This document shows, piece by piece, positions 1-6,187 of a stretch of 6,187 nt of DNA. The number at the start of each line of letters is the position of its first letter. The stretch's first letter is position 1. The stretch covers positions 1 to 6,187 of the forward strand of contig SYBY01000384.1 of NCBI GenBank assembly GCA_005788585.1, given 5' to 3'. Position numbers and translations under genes: made by a program. This DNA is from Actinomycetota bacterium (GTDB taxonomy: Bacteria > Actinomycetota > Thermoleophilia > Solirubrobacterales > Solirubrobacteraceae). The notes under the pieces are model-generated. The model was not told where the DNA came from and searched no databases. It saw nothing but the letters and a program-made list of their open reading frames with translations.

Positions 1-51
1 CCGGTGGCTGCATGTCTCGATGCGGCGCCCGAGCTGATGCGGGCCTCTCGC

Positions 52-57
52 TAGACT
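52..57 (+). promoter_or_regulatory. Possible -10 box of the mreB operon promoter
   Basis: TAGACT matches the actinobacterial housekeeping -10 pattern TANNNT and lies in the only non-coding stretch before mreB. No convincing TTGACA-like -35 hexamer sits 16-18 bp upstream, so the call rests on one hexamer. Transcription would start near 63-65, giving a leader of about 70 nt before the preferred mreB start, with a hairpin inside it. The remainder of positions 1-51 shows only a short direct repeat, GATGCGG at 19-25 and 36-42, which may be chance. Nothing shows which gene lies upstream. Confidence 0.35.
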
Positions 58-77
58 CACCGCGACGTCGTGCCCGA

Positions 78-100
78 CGCGCCCAGGTCTCCTGGGCGCG
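78..100 (+). promoter_or_regulatory. Perfect 10-bp inverted repeat (hairpin) in the mreB leader
   Basis: Arms CGCGCCCAGG (78-87) and CCTGGGCGCG (91-100) are exact reverse complements around a 3-nt TCT loop, with nine of ten pairs G:C. It lies 33 bp before the preferred mreB ATG. Only a weak T-rich tail (CTTT at 105-108) follows, so it is either a poor intrinsic terminator for an upstream gene or a structured element of the mreB 5' leader. If the -10 box at 52-57 is real, the hairpin is transcribed near the mRNA 5' end and could affect stability or attenuation. The structure is seen; any role is inference. Confidence 0.5.
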
Positions 101-132
101 CTGGCTTTGCAGGGCATTTCGTCTCCGAACCC

Positions 133-1182
133 ATGGGCGTCTTCACCTACCTCACAGGCTTCGGCGGTCGCGACATGGCCGTCGACCTCGGCACGGCCAA
201 CACCCTCGTCTACGTGCGTGGGCGCGGCATCGTGCTGAGCGAGCCCTCCGTCGTCGCGATCGACTCGCGCAGCGGGGAGGTCCACGCCGTCGGCATCGAG
301 GCCAAGCGCATGCTCGGCCGCACGCCCGGGACCATCCAGGCGATCCGGCCGCTGAAGGACGGCGTCATCGCCGACTTCGACGTGACGGAGGAGATGCTCC
401 GCCACTTCATCCAGAAGGTGCACCAGAACCGCTGGGCGCATCCACGCGTCGTCGTGTGTGTTCCCTCCGGCGTGACAGGTGTCGAGAAGCGCGCGGTCGA
501 GGAAGCCACGCTTTCCGCCGGCGCTCGTCAGGCCTACCTCATCGAGGAGCCCAGGGCGGCCGCGATCGGGGCCGGGCTGCCCGTCGGTGAGCCCACGGGC
601 TCGATGGTCGGCGACATCGGCGGCGGCACGAGCGAGGTCGCGGTGATCTCGCTCGGCGGCATCGTCGTCAGCCAGTCCATCCGCATCGGCGGGGACGAGT
701 TCGACGAGGCGATCATCAACTACGCCAAGCGCGAGTACAAGCTGCTCATCGGCCAGCAGACGGCCGAGGAAGTGAAGCTCGAGATCGGGTCGGCGTACCC
801 GATGCCCGAGGAGGTCCAGGCGGAGATCCGCGGCCGCGACATGGTGTCCGGCCTGCCGAAGACCGTCGTCCTCACGAGTGAGGAGATCCGGCAGGCGCTC
901 GAGGAGCCGCTGTCGCAGATCATCGATGCGGTGAAGGAGACGCTCGACCGCACGCCGCCGGAGCTTTCGAGCGACATCATGGACCGTGGCATCATGTTGG
1001 CTGGTGGCGGTGCCCTCCTGCAGGGCCTCGACGAGCGACTGCGCGAAGAGACGCAGATGCCGGCGCACCTCGCCGAATCACCCTTGACCTGTGTGGCGGT
1101 GGGATCCGGCCGCTCCCTCGAGGAGTTCGAAGTGATCCACCGCGCCAACCGCAATTCCCGGCAGCGCCGTCGCCGCTACTAG
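133..1182 (+). CDS. mreB: Rod shape-determining protein MreB (bacterial actin)
   Basis: This is an actin-fold ATPase of 349 residues that forms membrane-bound filaments and positions the lateral peptidoglycan synthesis complex. The family length is about 335-350. Visible motifs in order are phosphate-1 DLGTAN (residues 18-23), the conserved [13 protein letters not shown] segment (138-150), phosphate-2 GDIGGGT (160-166), GGDEFDEAI (186-194) and the adenosine motif LAGGGALL (289-296). The hydrophobic N-terminus [12 protein letters not shown] may help membrane attachment (inference). The C-terminus ends in a basic tail, RQRRRRY. I chose ATG 133 because homologues begin close to this point. The in-frame GTG at 70 would add 21 residues with clearly weaker G/C at third codon positions (14 of 21) and would run through the leader hairpin. 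No good Shine-Dalgarno precedes ATG 133; AGGG at 111-114 is too far away. It is the first gene of the apparent operon. Confidence 0.96.
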   Translation: MGVFTYLTGFGGRDMAVDLGTANTLVYVRGRGIVLSEPSVVAIDSRSGEVHAVGIEAKRMLGRTPGTIQAIRPLKDGVIADFDVTEEMLRHFIQKVHQNRWAHPRVVVCVPSGVTGVEKRAVEEATLSAGARQAYLIEEPRAAAIGAGLPVGEPTGSMVGDIGGGTSEVAVISLGGIVVSQSIRIGGDEFDEAIINYAKREYKLLIGQQTAEEVKLEIGSAYPMPEEVQAEIRGRDMVSGLPKTVVLTSEEIRQALEEPLSQIIDAVKETLDRTPPELSSDIMDRGIMLAGGGALLQGLDERLREETQMPAHLAESPLTCVAVGSGRSLEEFEVIHRANRNSRQRRRRY

Positions 1183-1209
1183 CGCGCGGCTCTCAGCGAT
1201 GAAGACCTT

Positions 1210-1213
1210 GGAG
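1210..1213 (+). promoter_or_regulatory. Ribosome binding site supporting the GTG start of mreC
   Basis: GGAG lies 11 nt before GTG 1225, slightly long but acceptable spacing. GTG 1225 is the only start codon in the mreC frame between the mreB stop and the transmembrane segment. The ATG at 1199 is out of frame. Confidence 0.5.
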
Positions 1214-1224
1214 CTTTTCCCCAC

Positions 1225-2088
1225 GTGTACGACAAGTCGGTCAGGCGACGCCGGGCGGTCCTCGGGCTGCTCGTCGTCAGCTGCCTGATCCTGCTGACGG
1301 CCTACTTCGGCGAATCCGCCGGTGGTGGGCTGCGCTCGATCCAGCGCGGCTTCAACGAAGTCATCAGCCCCATCCAGGAGGGGGCGAGCACGGCTCTGAA
1401 GCCGGCGCGTGACCTCGTGGGCTGGTTCGGCGACACGCTGGACGCCAAGGGCGACGTCGAGCAGCTGCGCAACGAGCGTGACGCGCTGCGCCAGGAGGTC
1501 GTCGCCAACGAGGCCGCGGCGCGGGAGAACGCCGAGCTGCGTGCGCAGCTGGAGATGAACCAGGCGCTGGGCCTCGGCGACTACGGGCCGAAGGGCGCGC
1601 GGGTCATCAACTACGACCCGAGCGTCTGGTACGCGCGGGTCGGCATCGACAAGGGCAGCTCGGACGGCCTGCGGCCCGGGATGCCCGTCGTGGCGTCCGG
1701 TGGCCTCGTCGGCCGCATCGACGAGGTCACCCGCGGCTCGGCGCAGGTGACGCTCATCACCGACCACACGTCGGGGGTGCCGGCGCGGACGAACCGCCGC
1801 GACGTCCAAGGCGTCGTCGAGAGCTCCGGCGCGGGCAACCCGAACGACCTCGTCCTGAACTACACGCCGCCGCGCAGCGTGGTCCGCGTGGATGACCGGA
1901 TCGTGACGTCGGGGACGAACTCCACGCGCTTCGAGTCGCTGTTCCCGCCGAACCTGCCGATCGGGCGGGTCACGCGGATCGAGGACCAGGGCTCGGACAG
2001 CCAGGAGATCCACCTGCGCCCGTTCGTCGACCTGCGCGGCCTCGAGTTCGTCCAGGTCCTGACCACCGTCAACGACGGGGACCGATGA
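1225..2088 (+). CDS. mreC: Rod shape-determining protein MreC
   Basis: This is a single-pass membrane protein of 287 residues, near the usual family length. It links cytoplasmic MreB and membrane MreD to extracytoplasmic PBP2, and is known in model systems to activate the PBP2-RodA pair. A short basic N-tail (RRRR, 7-10) precedes one transmembrane helix at about 11-28. A charged coiled coil follows at about 72-115, then the two-part beta-barrel domain at about 123-283. Family signatures include YDPSVWYARVGIDKGSSDGL (130-149), the GMPVVASGGLVGRI stretch (152-165) and RPFVDLRGLEFVQVL (265-279). The GTG start leaves a conventional N-terminus immediately before the helix. It lies 42 bp after mreB with no terminator between, and its stop overlaps the mreD start (ATGA), so translational coupling to mreD is likely. 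Confidence 0.95.
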   Translation: MYDKSVRRRRAVLGLLVVSCLILLTAYFGESAGGGLRSIQRGFNEVISPIQEGASTALKPARDLVGWFGDTLDAKGDVEQLRNERDALRQEVVANEAAARENAELRAQLEMNQALGLGDYGPKGARVINYDPSVWYARVGIDKGSSDGLRPGMPVVASGGLVGRIDEVTRGSAQVTLITDHTSGVPARTNRRDVQGVVESSGAGNPNDLVLNYTPPRSVVRVDDRIVTSGTNSTRFESLFPPNLPIGRVTRIEDQGSDSQEIHLRPFVDLRGLEFVQVLTTVNDGDR

Positions 2089-2651
2089 ACGAGCATCGCC
2101 ACCTGCAACTGCGGCTCAGCCTGCTCGGCCTCGTCTGCGTGATCCTGCAGATCACGCTGGTGAGCCAGCTGCGCATCGCCGGCGGGATCGCCGACCTCGT
2201 GCCGCTCGTCGTCCTCGCGGTCGGCCTGCTCTGCGGCGCCATGAGCGGCGCGGTGTTCGGGTTCGTCGTCGGGTTCTTCCTCGACGTCGCGCTATTCCAC
2301 ACCCTGGGCATCTCGTCCCTGCTGCTGCTGACGATCGGCTACGTCGCCGGCCGTGTGCGTGACGCCCGCGATCCCGAGGGCGCGTTCGTCCCGTTGTTCG
2401 GCGCGGCCGTCGCCACGCTGGCGTGGGTGCTGGGCTACGCGATCATCCAGTTCCTGCTCGACGTGGAGGCGCCCGTCAGTGGCGTCATCCTTCGTCAGAC
2501 GCTCGTGACGACCCTCCTGAACATGCTGTTGGCGCTGCCCGTGTATGCGTTGGTGCGATCCTGGTTGGTGCCCGCTCTGCCGGCCGACCCCCGTCGGCGC
2601 CGTCGTCGCGCGACGACCACGTCCCTTTCCCCGCTGCAGCGCGCCCGGTAA
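2085..2651 (+). CDS. mreD: Rod shape-determining protein MreD
   Basis: This is a small polytopic membrane protein of 188 residues, slightly longer than the common 160-180, and a core elongasome component that partners MreC. Hydrophobic segments lie at about 11-28, 37-67 (probably two helices with a tight turn), 74-88, 102-126 and 138-162, giving five to six helices. The GFFLDVAL stretch (63-70) is the recognisable MreD signature; sequence conservation in this family is otherwise low, so context carries weight. An unusual C-terminal tail contains six consecutive arginines (170-175) followed by a Ser/Thr-rich end, presumably cytoplasmic by the positive-inside rule. ATG 2085 overlaps the mreC stop by 4 bp, with GGGG at 2077-2080 as a close-spaced ribosome site. 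Only 3 bp separate its TAA from the mrdA start. Confidence 0.92.
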   Translation: MNEHRHLQLRLSLLGLVCVILQITLVSQLRIAGGIADLVPLVVLAVGLLCGAMSGAVFGFVVGFFLDVALFHTLGISSLLLLTIGYVAGRVRDARDPEGAFVPLFGAAVATLAWVLGYAIIQFLLDVEAPVSGVILRQTLVTTLLNMLLALPVYALVRSWLVPALPADPRRRRRRATTTSLSPLQRAR

Positions 2652-2654
2652 TCC

Positions 2655-4679
2655 ATGGTCGATCCCGTCTCAGACCGCCGCCCCCCGATCACGCCCCAGC
2701 TCGCGCTGCGGGTCGCGATCTTCGGCGGCATCGCGCTCGTCCTGTTCGCGGTGATCTTCTTCCGCCTCTGGTACCTGCAGGTGCTCTCGGGCGACCAGTA
2801 CCTCGCCGAGGCCAACGACAACCGCGTGCGCGAGCTGCGCATCCAGGCGCCGCGCGGGGAGATCGTGGACCGCAACGGCCGGGTGCTCGTGACGAACCGC
2901 CGCGCGATCGTCGTGCAGCTCGATCCGTCGAAGCTGCCGGAGTCCGAGCGCGACATGGCCGCGGCGTGGGGGCAGCGGGCCGGGCAGCGCGCGGCACGCC
3001 CGAAGGGCCAGCGGGGCGAGGAGGTCCCGATCCCGCCGATCGAGGACCCGGCGCTCGAGGCGCGCTACGCGCGGCTCGCCGAGGTGCTGCGCACGTCTCC
3101 CCGCGCGATCCACAACCAGGTGATCCGCCAGCTGGCGCAGGTGCCGTACGCCGACGTGCGGCTGAAGACCGACGTGCCGCGTTCGATGCTGAACTACATC
3201 TCCGAGCGCAAGAAGGAGTTCCCCGGCGTCCGCGTCGAGGAGGTCTACCTGCGCACGTACCCGGAGAAGGAGACCGCCGCGCAGCTCGTCGGCACGGTGG
3301 GGGAGATCAGCCCGGAGCAGCTGCGGCGCAAGCGCTACCGCGACCTCAAGCAGGGCACGATCATCGGCCAGGACGGCCTGGAGTACCAGTACGACAACTA
3401 CCTGCGCGGCAAGGACGGGCTGCGGCGCATCCAGGTCGACGCGCTCGGCCGCCCGCGGGAGTCGCTGCGCGAGGTCGACCCGACCGCGGGCCGCGAGGTC
3501 AAGCTCTCGCTCGACCTCAAGCTGCAGGAGACCGCGCAGAAGGCGCTGGGGGAGGTCGGCGGCGGCAAACCCGGCGCGGCCGTCGCGCTCGACCCGCGCA
3601 ACGGCGAGGTGCTCGCGATGGCCTCCTACCCGAGCTTCGACCCGGCGGTCTTCACCAAGCCGCTGACGCAGGCCCAGTACGACCGGCTGGTCAGCGACGA
3701 GACGGGCGCCCCGATCTTCAACCGCGTCATCGGCTCCGCCTACCCGACCGCCTCGACCTTCAAGATCGTCACCGCGATGGCCGCGCTGGAGACGGGCACA
3801 CGAGGCCCGGATGAGGTCATCAACGACGGCGGCGTCTTCAAGCTCGGCGAGCAGGAGTTCAAGAACGCCGGCGACGCCGTCCACGGGAGCATCAGCCTCC
3901 GGCAGGCGATGGAGGTCTCCAGCGACGTCTACTTCTACCAACTGGGTGCCCAGCTGAACGACCTGCGGGGCCAGGTGCTGCAGTCCTGGGCGCGCAAGCT
4001 CGGGATCGGGCGCGAGACGGGGATCGACCTGCCGGGCGAGTTCAAGGGCCTCGTGCCCGACAAGCAGTGGCGCCGCGAGCTCGGCGAGGCCGAGGCGGCC
4101 TGCCGCAAGAAGGAGAAGAAGCCGAGCTGCGGCATCTCCGACATGCGCCCCTGGTCGGCCGGCGACAACGTCAACCTCTCCGTGGGGCAGGGCGATCTGC
4201 AGGCGACGCCGATCCAGCTGGCGACGGCGTACGCGACGCTCGCCAACGGCGGCCGGCGCCTGAAGCCGCACCTCGGCCTGGAGGTCCTGGACAGCCAGGG
4301 CCGCGCGATCCAGCGCATCGAGTCCGAGGGCGCGACCCGCGTGAAGTTCGACGAGGCCAACCGCCAGGCGATCATGGACGGCCTGAAGCTTGCGGCGTCC
4401 GGCCCGTCGGGCACCTCGACCGACGTCTTCAAGGGCTGGCCGCACGATCGTCTGCCCGTCTTCGGCAAGACCGGCACCGCCGAGCGTCAGCCCAAGGCCG
4501 ATCAGTCCTGGTACGCCGCCTACGTGCCCCACGAGTCCAAGCCGATCGTGGTCGTCGCCACCGTCGAGGAGGGCGGGTTCGGGGCGGACACCGCGGCGCC
4601 GATCGCCCGGCAGATGCTCTCGCAGTGGTTCCTCGGCGAGGCCGGCGAGGTCGTCCGCGGGGAGTCGAAGACGAACTGA
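2655..4679 (+). CDS. mrdA: Penicillin-binding protein 2, elongasome peptidoglycan D,D-transpeptidase (class B PBP)
   Basis: This membrane-anchored transpeptidase cross-links peptidoglycan in the lateral wall and is the cognate partner of RodA. It has 674 residues against 633 in E. coli PBP2. In order: a short cytoplasmic tail, one transmembrane helix at about 19-41, the pedestal/dimerisation domain opening with PRGEIVDRNGRVLVTN (66-81), then the transpeptidase domain from about 305. Catalytic motifs are STFK (S367-K370, nucleophile S367), SSD (422-424, the SxD form also found in E. coli PBP2) and KTG (605-607) in GKTGTAE. Two points stand out: the residues before the nucleophile read PTA where PPG is usual, and a lysine-rich insert at about 476-495 carries two cysteines, C483 and C492, that could form an extracytoplasmic disulfide. 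A Gly/Arg/Lys-rich insert at about 105-125 adds length in the pedestal. Its stop overlaps the rodA start by 1 bp. Confidence 0.95.
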   Translation: MVDPVSDRRPPITPQLALRVAIFGGIALVLFAVIFFRLWYLQVLSGDQYLAEANDNRVRELRIQAPRGEIVDRNGRVLVTNRRAIVVQLDPSKLPESERDMAAAWGQRAGQRAARPKGQRGEEVPIPPIEDPALEARYARLAEVLRTSPRAIHNQVIRQLAQVPYADVRLKTDVPRSMLNYISERKKEFPGVRVEEVYLRTYPEKETAAQLVGTVGEISPEQLRRKRYRDLKQGTIIGQDGLEYQYDNYLRGKDGLRRIQVDALGRPRESLREVDPTAGREVKLSLDLKLQETAQKALGEVGGGKPGAAVALDPRNGEVLAMASYPSFDPAVFTKPLTQAQYDRLVSDETGAPIFNRVIGSAYPTASTFKIVTAMAALETGTRGPDEVINDGGVFKLGEQEFKNAGDAVHGSISLRQAMEVSSDVYFYQLGAQLNDLRGQVLQSWARKLGIGRETGIDLPGEFKGLVPDKQWRRELGEAEAACRKKEKKPSCGISDMRPWSAGDNVNLSVGQGDLQATPIQLATAYATLANGGRRLKPHLGLEVLDSQGRAIQRIESEGATRVKFDEANRQAIMDGLKLAASGPSGTSTDVFKGWPHDRLPVFGKTGTAERQPKADQSWYAAYVPHESKPIVVVATVEEGGFGADTAAPIARQMLSQWFLGEAGEVVRGESKTN

Positions 4680-5845
4680 TGAACGAGCCGTCGCTCCGCA
4701 CGCCGCGTTCGCTCGCGCTCCCGTTCGACCCGCTGCTGCTGCTCGCGACGCTCGGGATCATGGTCTGCTCGCTGCTGGCGATCGGTGCGTCGACCCAGGA
4801 CGACATCCCGGGGCAGCCGGACTACTACTTCAACCGTCAGCTCCTGTTCTTCGCGGTCGGCTTCGTCCTCATGGCCGCGATCAGCCGGATCGACTACACC
4901 CGCGCCCGGGAGCTGAAGTACGGGCTCTACGGGGCGTCGATCGTCCTGATCTTCGCCACGTGGGCGTTCGGTGGCGTGACGCGCGGTTCGCGTCGCGCGA
5001 TCCAGCTGCCGTTCTTCGAGGTCCAGACGTCAGAGCTCGTCAAGGTGCTCCTGATCCTCGTGCTGAGCGCGGTGGTCATCGACCGGGCGCGGGATCTGGG
5101 CAGTCGCCAGACCACCGCCCGGATCATGCTGCTCGCGCTCATCCCGACGGCGCTCGTGATGCTCCAGCCCGATCTGGGCTCGGCGCTCGTGTACGTCGTC
5201 AGCGCCGTGGCGATCCTGTTCGTCGCCGGCGTGCCGTGGTACCGCCTCGCCGTCCTGGGAGCGATCGGGGTGACCGCCATCGCCTTCGTGCTGGCCATCG
5301 GGCCGGCCGTGGGCGTCAACGTGCTGCAGGACTACCAGGTGGAACGACTCACGGCTTTCCTGCATCCGACCGACAACCCAGGAGACGAGGGCTATCAGCA
5401 GAACCAGTCCCGTATCGCCGTGGGCGCCGGTCAACGCACCGGGCGCGGCGACCTGTCATCCCAGACCCGCCTGAACTTCCTGCCCGAACACCACACAGAC
5501 TTCGTCTTCGCCGTCGTGGGCGAGCGCTGGGGCTTCGTTGGAGCCGCGCTCGTCCTGACCCTCTACGCGCTGCTGCTCTGGAGAGGGCTGCGCATTCTCA
5601 CCATCTCGAAGAACCTCTACGGGGCCCTCATCGCCGGCGGCATCGTCGCGATGATCCTGTTCCAGCTCTTCGTCAACGTCGGCATGAACATCGGAATCAT
5701 GCCCATCACCGGCATCCCCCTGCCGCTCCTGTCGTACGGGGGATCGTCCGTCCTGACCACCCTCATCGCCCTCGGCCTCCTGCAGTCGATCTACGCGCAG
5801 GGCCGAGCGGCGGCCGCGACCAAGGGTCGCGTGCTCTCTATGTGA
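4679..5845 (+). CDS. rodA: SEDS-family peptidoglycan glycosyltransferase RodA
   Basis: This polytopic glycosyltransferase of 388 residues polymerises lipid II into glycan strands for cell elongation and works as a complex with the PBP2 encoded just upstream. About ten transmembrane segments are visible (roughly 18-38, 54-70, 81-99, 118-135, 147-162, 166-186, 188-210, 281-302, 314-337, 349-373). Between helices seven and eight is the large extracytoplasmic loop with QNQSRIAVGAG (241-251) and FLPEHHTDFVF (267-277); D274 aligns with the Asp essential in RodA homologues. Other signatures are E119 and K122 in TSELVK, QPDLGSAL (163-170) and GIPLPLLSYGGSS (345-357). GSRRAI (103-108) has Ala where Trp is usual. 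ATG 4679 overlaps the mrdA stop (TGATG), with GAAG at 4667-4670 as a likely ribosome site. The pairing with mrdA and the TGIPLP signature favour RodA over the division paralogue FtsW. Confidence 0.95.
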   Translation: MNEPSLRTPRSLALPFDPLLLLATLGIMVCSLLAIGASTQDDIPGQPDYYFNRQLLFFAVGFVLMAAISRIDYTRARELKYGLYGASIVLIFATWAFGGVTRGSRRAIQLPFFEVQTSELVKVLLILVLSAVVIDRARDLGSRQTTARIMLLALIPTALVMLQPDLGSALVYVVSAVAILFVAGVPWYRLAVLGAIGVTAIAFVLAIGPAVGVNVLQDYQVERLTAFLHPTDNPGDEGYQQNQSRIAVGAGQRTGRGDLSSQTRLNFLPEHHTDFVFAVVGERWGFVGAALVLTLYALLLWRGLRILTISKNLYGALIAGGIVAMILFQLFVNVGMNIGIMPITGIPLPLLSYGGSSVLTTLIALGLLQSIYAQGRAAAATKGRVLSM

Positions 5846-5851
5846 CTGCTC

Positions 5852-5856
5852 AAGGA
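5852..5856 (+). promoter_or_regulatory. Ribosome binding site deciding the TTG start of the RNase E/G gene
   Basis: AAGGA lies 8 nt before TTG 5865, ideal spacing. The ATG at 5857 directly abuts it, is out of frame and meets a stop after three codons, so it is not the gene start. Confidence 0.7.
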
Positions 5857-5864
5857 ATGAACTC

Positions 5865-6187
5865 TTGAAGAAGCAAGTGCTCGTCAGCGTCGACCGCGGG
5901 GAGACCCGCGTCGCCCTGATGGAAGAAACGGACATCAAGCCGAAGTCCAAGAAGAAGAACGACCCGGCTGCCGGCTACCGCACCGCCGAGATCTATCTCG
6001 AACGCCGCGGGAACCGGTCGATCGTCGGCAACGTCTACAAGGGCAAGGTCGACAACGTCCTGCCCGGCCTCGAGGCCGCGTTCGTCGACATCGGCCTGGA
6101 GAAGAACGGCTTCCTGCACGTCGACGAGATCGTGCTGCCGGGCGTCGAGACGCCGCGGCGCGGGCGGGGCAAGGAGGGCGGCAAGAA
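5865..6187 (+). CDS. rng: Ribonuclease E/G family endoribonuclease, N-terminal part (runs off the window)
   Basis: These endoribonucleases cleave single-stranded RNA in mRNA decay and rRNA processing. Only 107 codons are present. Translation from TTG 5865 gives MKKQVLVSVDRGETRVALME, matching the family opening (E. coli RNase E has MKRMLINATQQEELRVALV). A lysine-rich insert (25-31) follows, then the start of the S1 RNA-binding domain with NVYKGKVDNVLPGLEAAFVD (56-75) and KNGFLHVDEI (80-89). The S1 domain is then interrupted by a basic Gly/Arg/Lys stretch (PRRGRGKEGGK, 97-107) as the window ends. The catalytic DNase I-like domain lies beyond the window, so activity and the choice between rne and rng cannot be judged; the symbol is provisional. 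It sits 19 bp after rodA with no terminator, so co-transcription with the wall genes is likely. In E. coli, rng also lies downstream of mreBCD. Confidence 0.88.
   Translation, partial: MKKQVLVSVDRGETRVALMEETDIKPKSKKKNDPAAGYRTAEIYLERRGNRSIVGNVYKGKVDNVLPGLEAAFVDIGLEKNGFLHVDEIVLPGVETPRRGRGKEGGK

Noticed and set aside
1183..1224. Possible terminator or promoter in the mreB-mreC gap
   Set aside because: No stable stem with a T run and no -10/-35 pair could be found in these 42 bases.
1199..1288. A 29-codon ORF from an ATG 26 bp before the mreC start
   Set aside because: It is out of frame with mreC, has no ribosome site, and most of it lies inside the mreC coding sequence with no credible protein features.
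1078..2013. A 311-codon open frame on the - strand opposite mreC
   Set aside because: It is a shadow ORF of a high-GC gene, with low-complexity Arg/Asp/Val composition and no family resemblance.
2423..3814. A 463-codon + strand frame overlapping mreD and mrdA
   Set aside because: It is a frame-shifted reading of two well-supported genes, and the product is an Arg/Gly/Pro/Ala-rich low-complexity sequence.
2670..4532. A 620-codon open frame on the - strand opposite mrdA
   Set aside because: Its codons mirror the GC-rich third positions of the real gene. The product is Arg/Leu/Ala/Val-rich with no recognisable domain, while the + strand has all PBP2 motifs.
1..6187. Mobile elements, CRISPR arrays, tRNA or rRNA genes, or foreign DNA
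   Set aside because: Coding is continuous on one strand with uniform composition, and there are no repeat arrays, transposase-like products or RNA gene signatures.

Overview
The window is chromosomal DNA from a high-GC bacterium (about two thirds G+C or more by eye, third codon positions almost all G or C). It is most likely an actinobacterium. The gene order mreB-mreC-mreD-PBP2-rodA is that of the Streptomyces wall cluster. The N-terminus of MreB and an RNase E/G gene directly behind rodA make me lean towards a Thermoleophilia-type lineage (Solirubrobacter/Conexibacter-like), but this placement is inference.

Layout: positions 1-132 are a short non-coding leader with a possible -10 box (52-57) and a perfect 10-bp hairpin (78-100). 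Six genes follow, all on the + strand and tightly packed: mreB (133-1182), mreC (1225-2088), mreD (2085-2651), mrdA/PBP2 (2655-4679), rodA (4679-5845) and the first 107 codons of an RNase E/G family gene (5865 to the window end). Junctions are 42 bp, a 4-bp ATGA overlap, 3 bp, a 1-bp TGATG overlap and 19 bp. No internal terminator is visible, so a single operon is likely. The - strand carries only long shadow ORFs caused by the high GC.

The first five genes together encode the core Rod complex (elongasome). MreB filaments on the inner membrane face organise MreC and MreD. MreC activates the transpeptidase PBP2, which works with the glycan polymerase RodA to insert lateral-wall peptidoglycan. 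The RNase gene would link RNA processing to the same transcript; E. coli similarly has rng downstream of mreBCD.

This is a well-known system and I see no undescribed machinery. The points worth a second look are small: the leader hairpin before mreB, the start-codon question for mreB, the TTG start of the RNase gene with an overlapping three-codon ORF and a GNRA-capped hairpin just inside it, a two-cysteine insert and altered residues around the catalytic serine of PBP2, and a missing tryptophan in a RodA motif.
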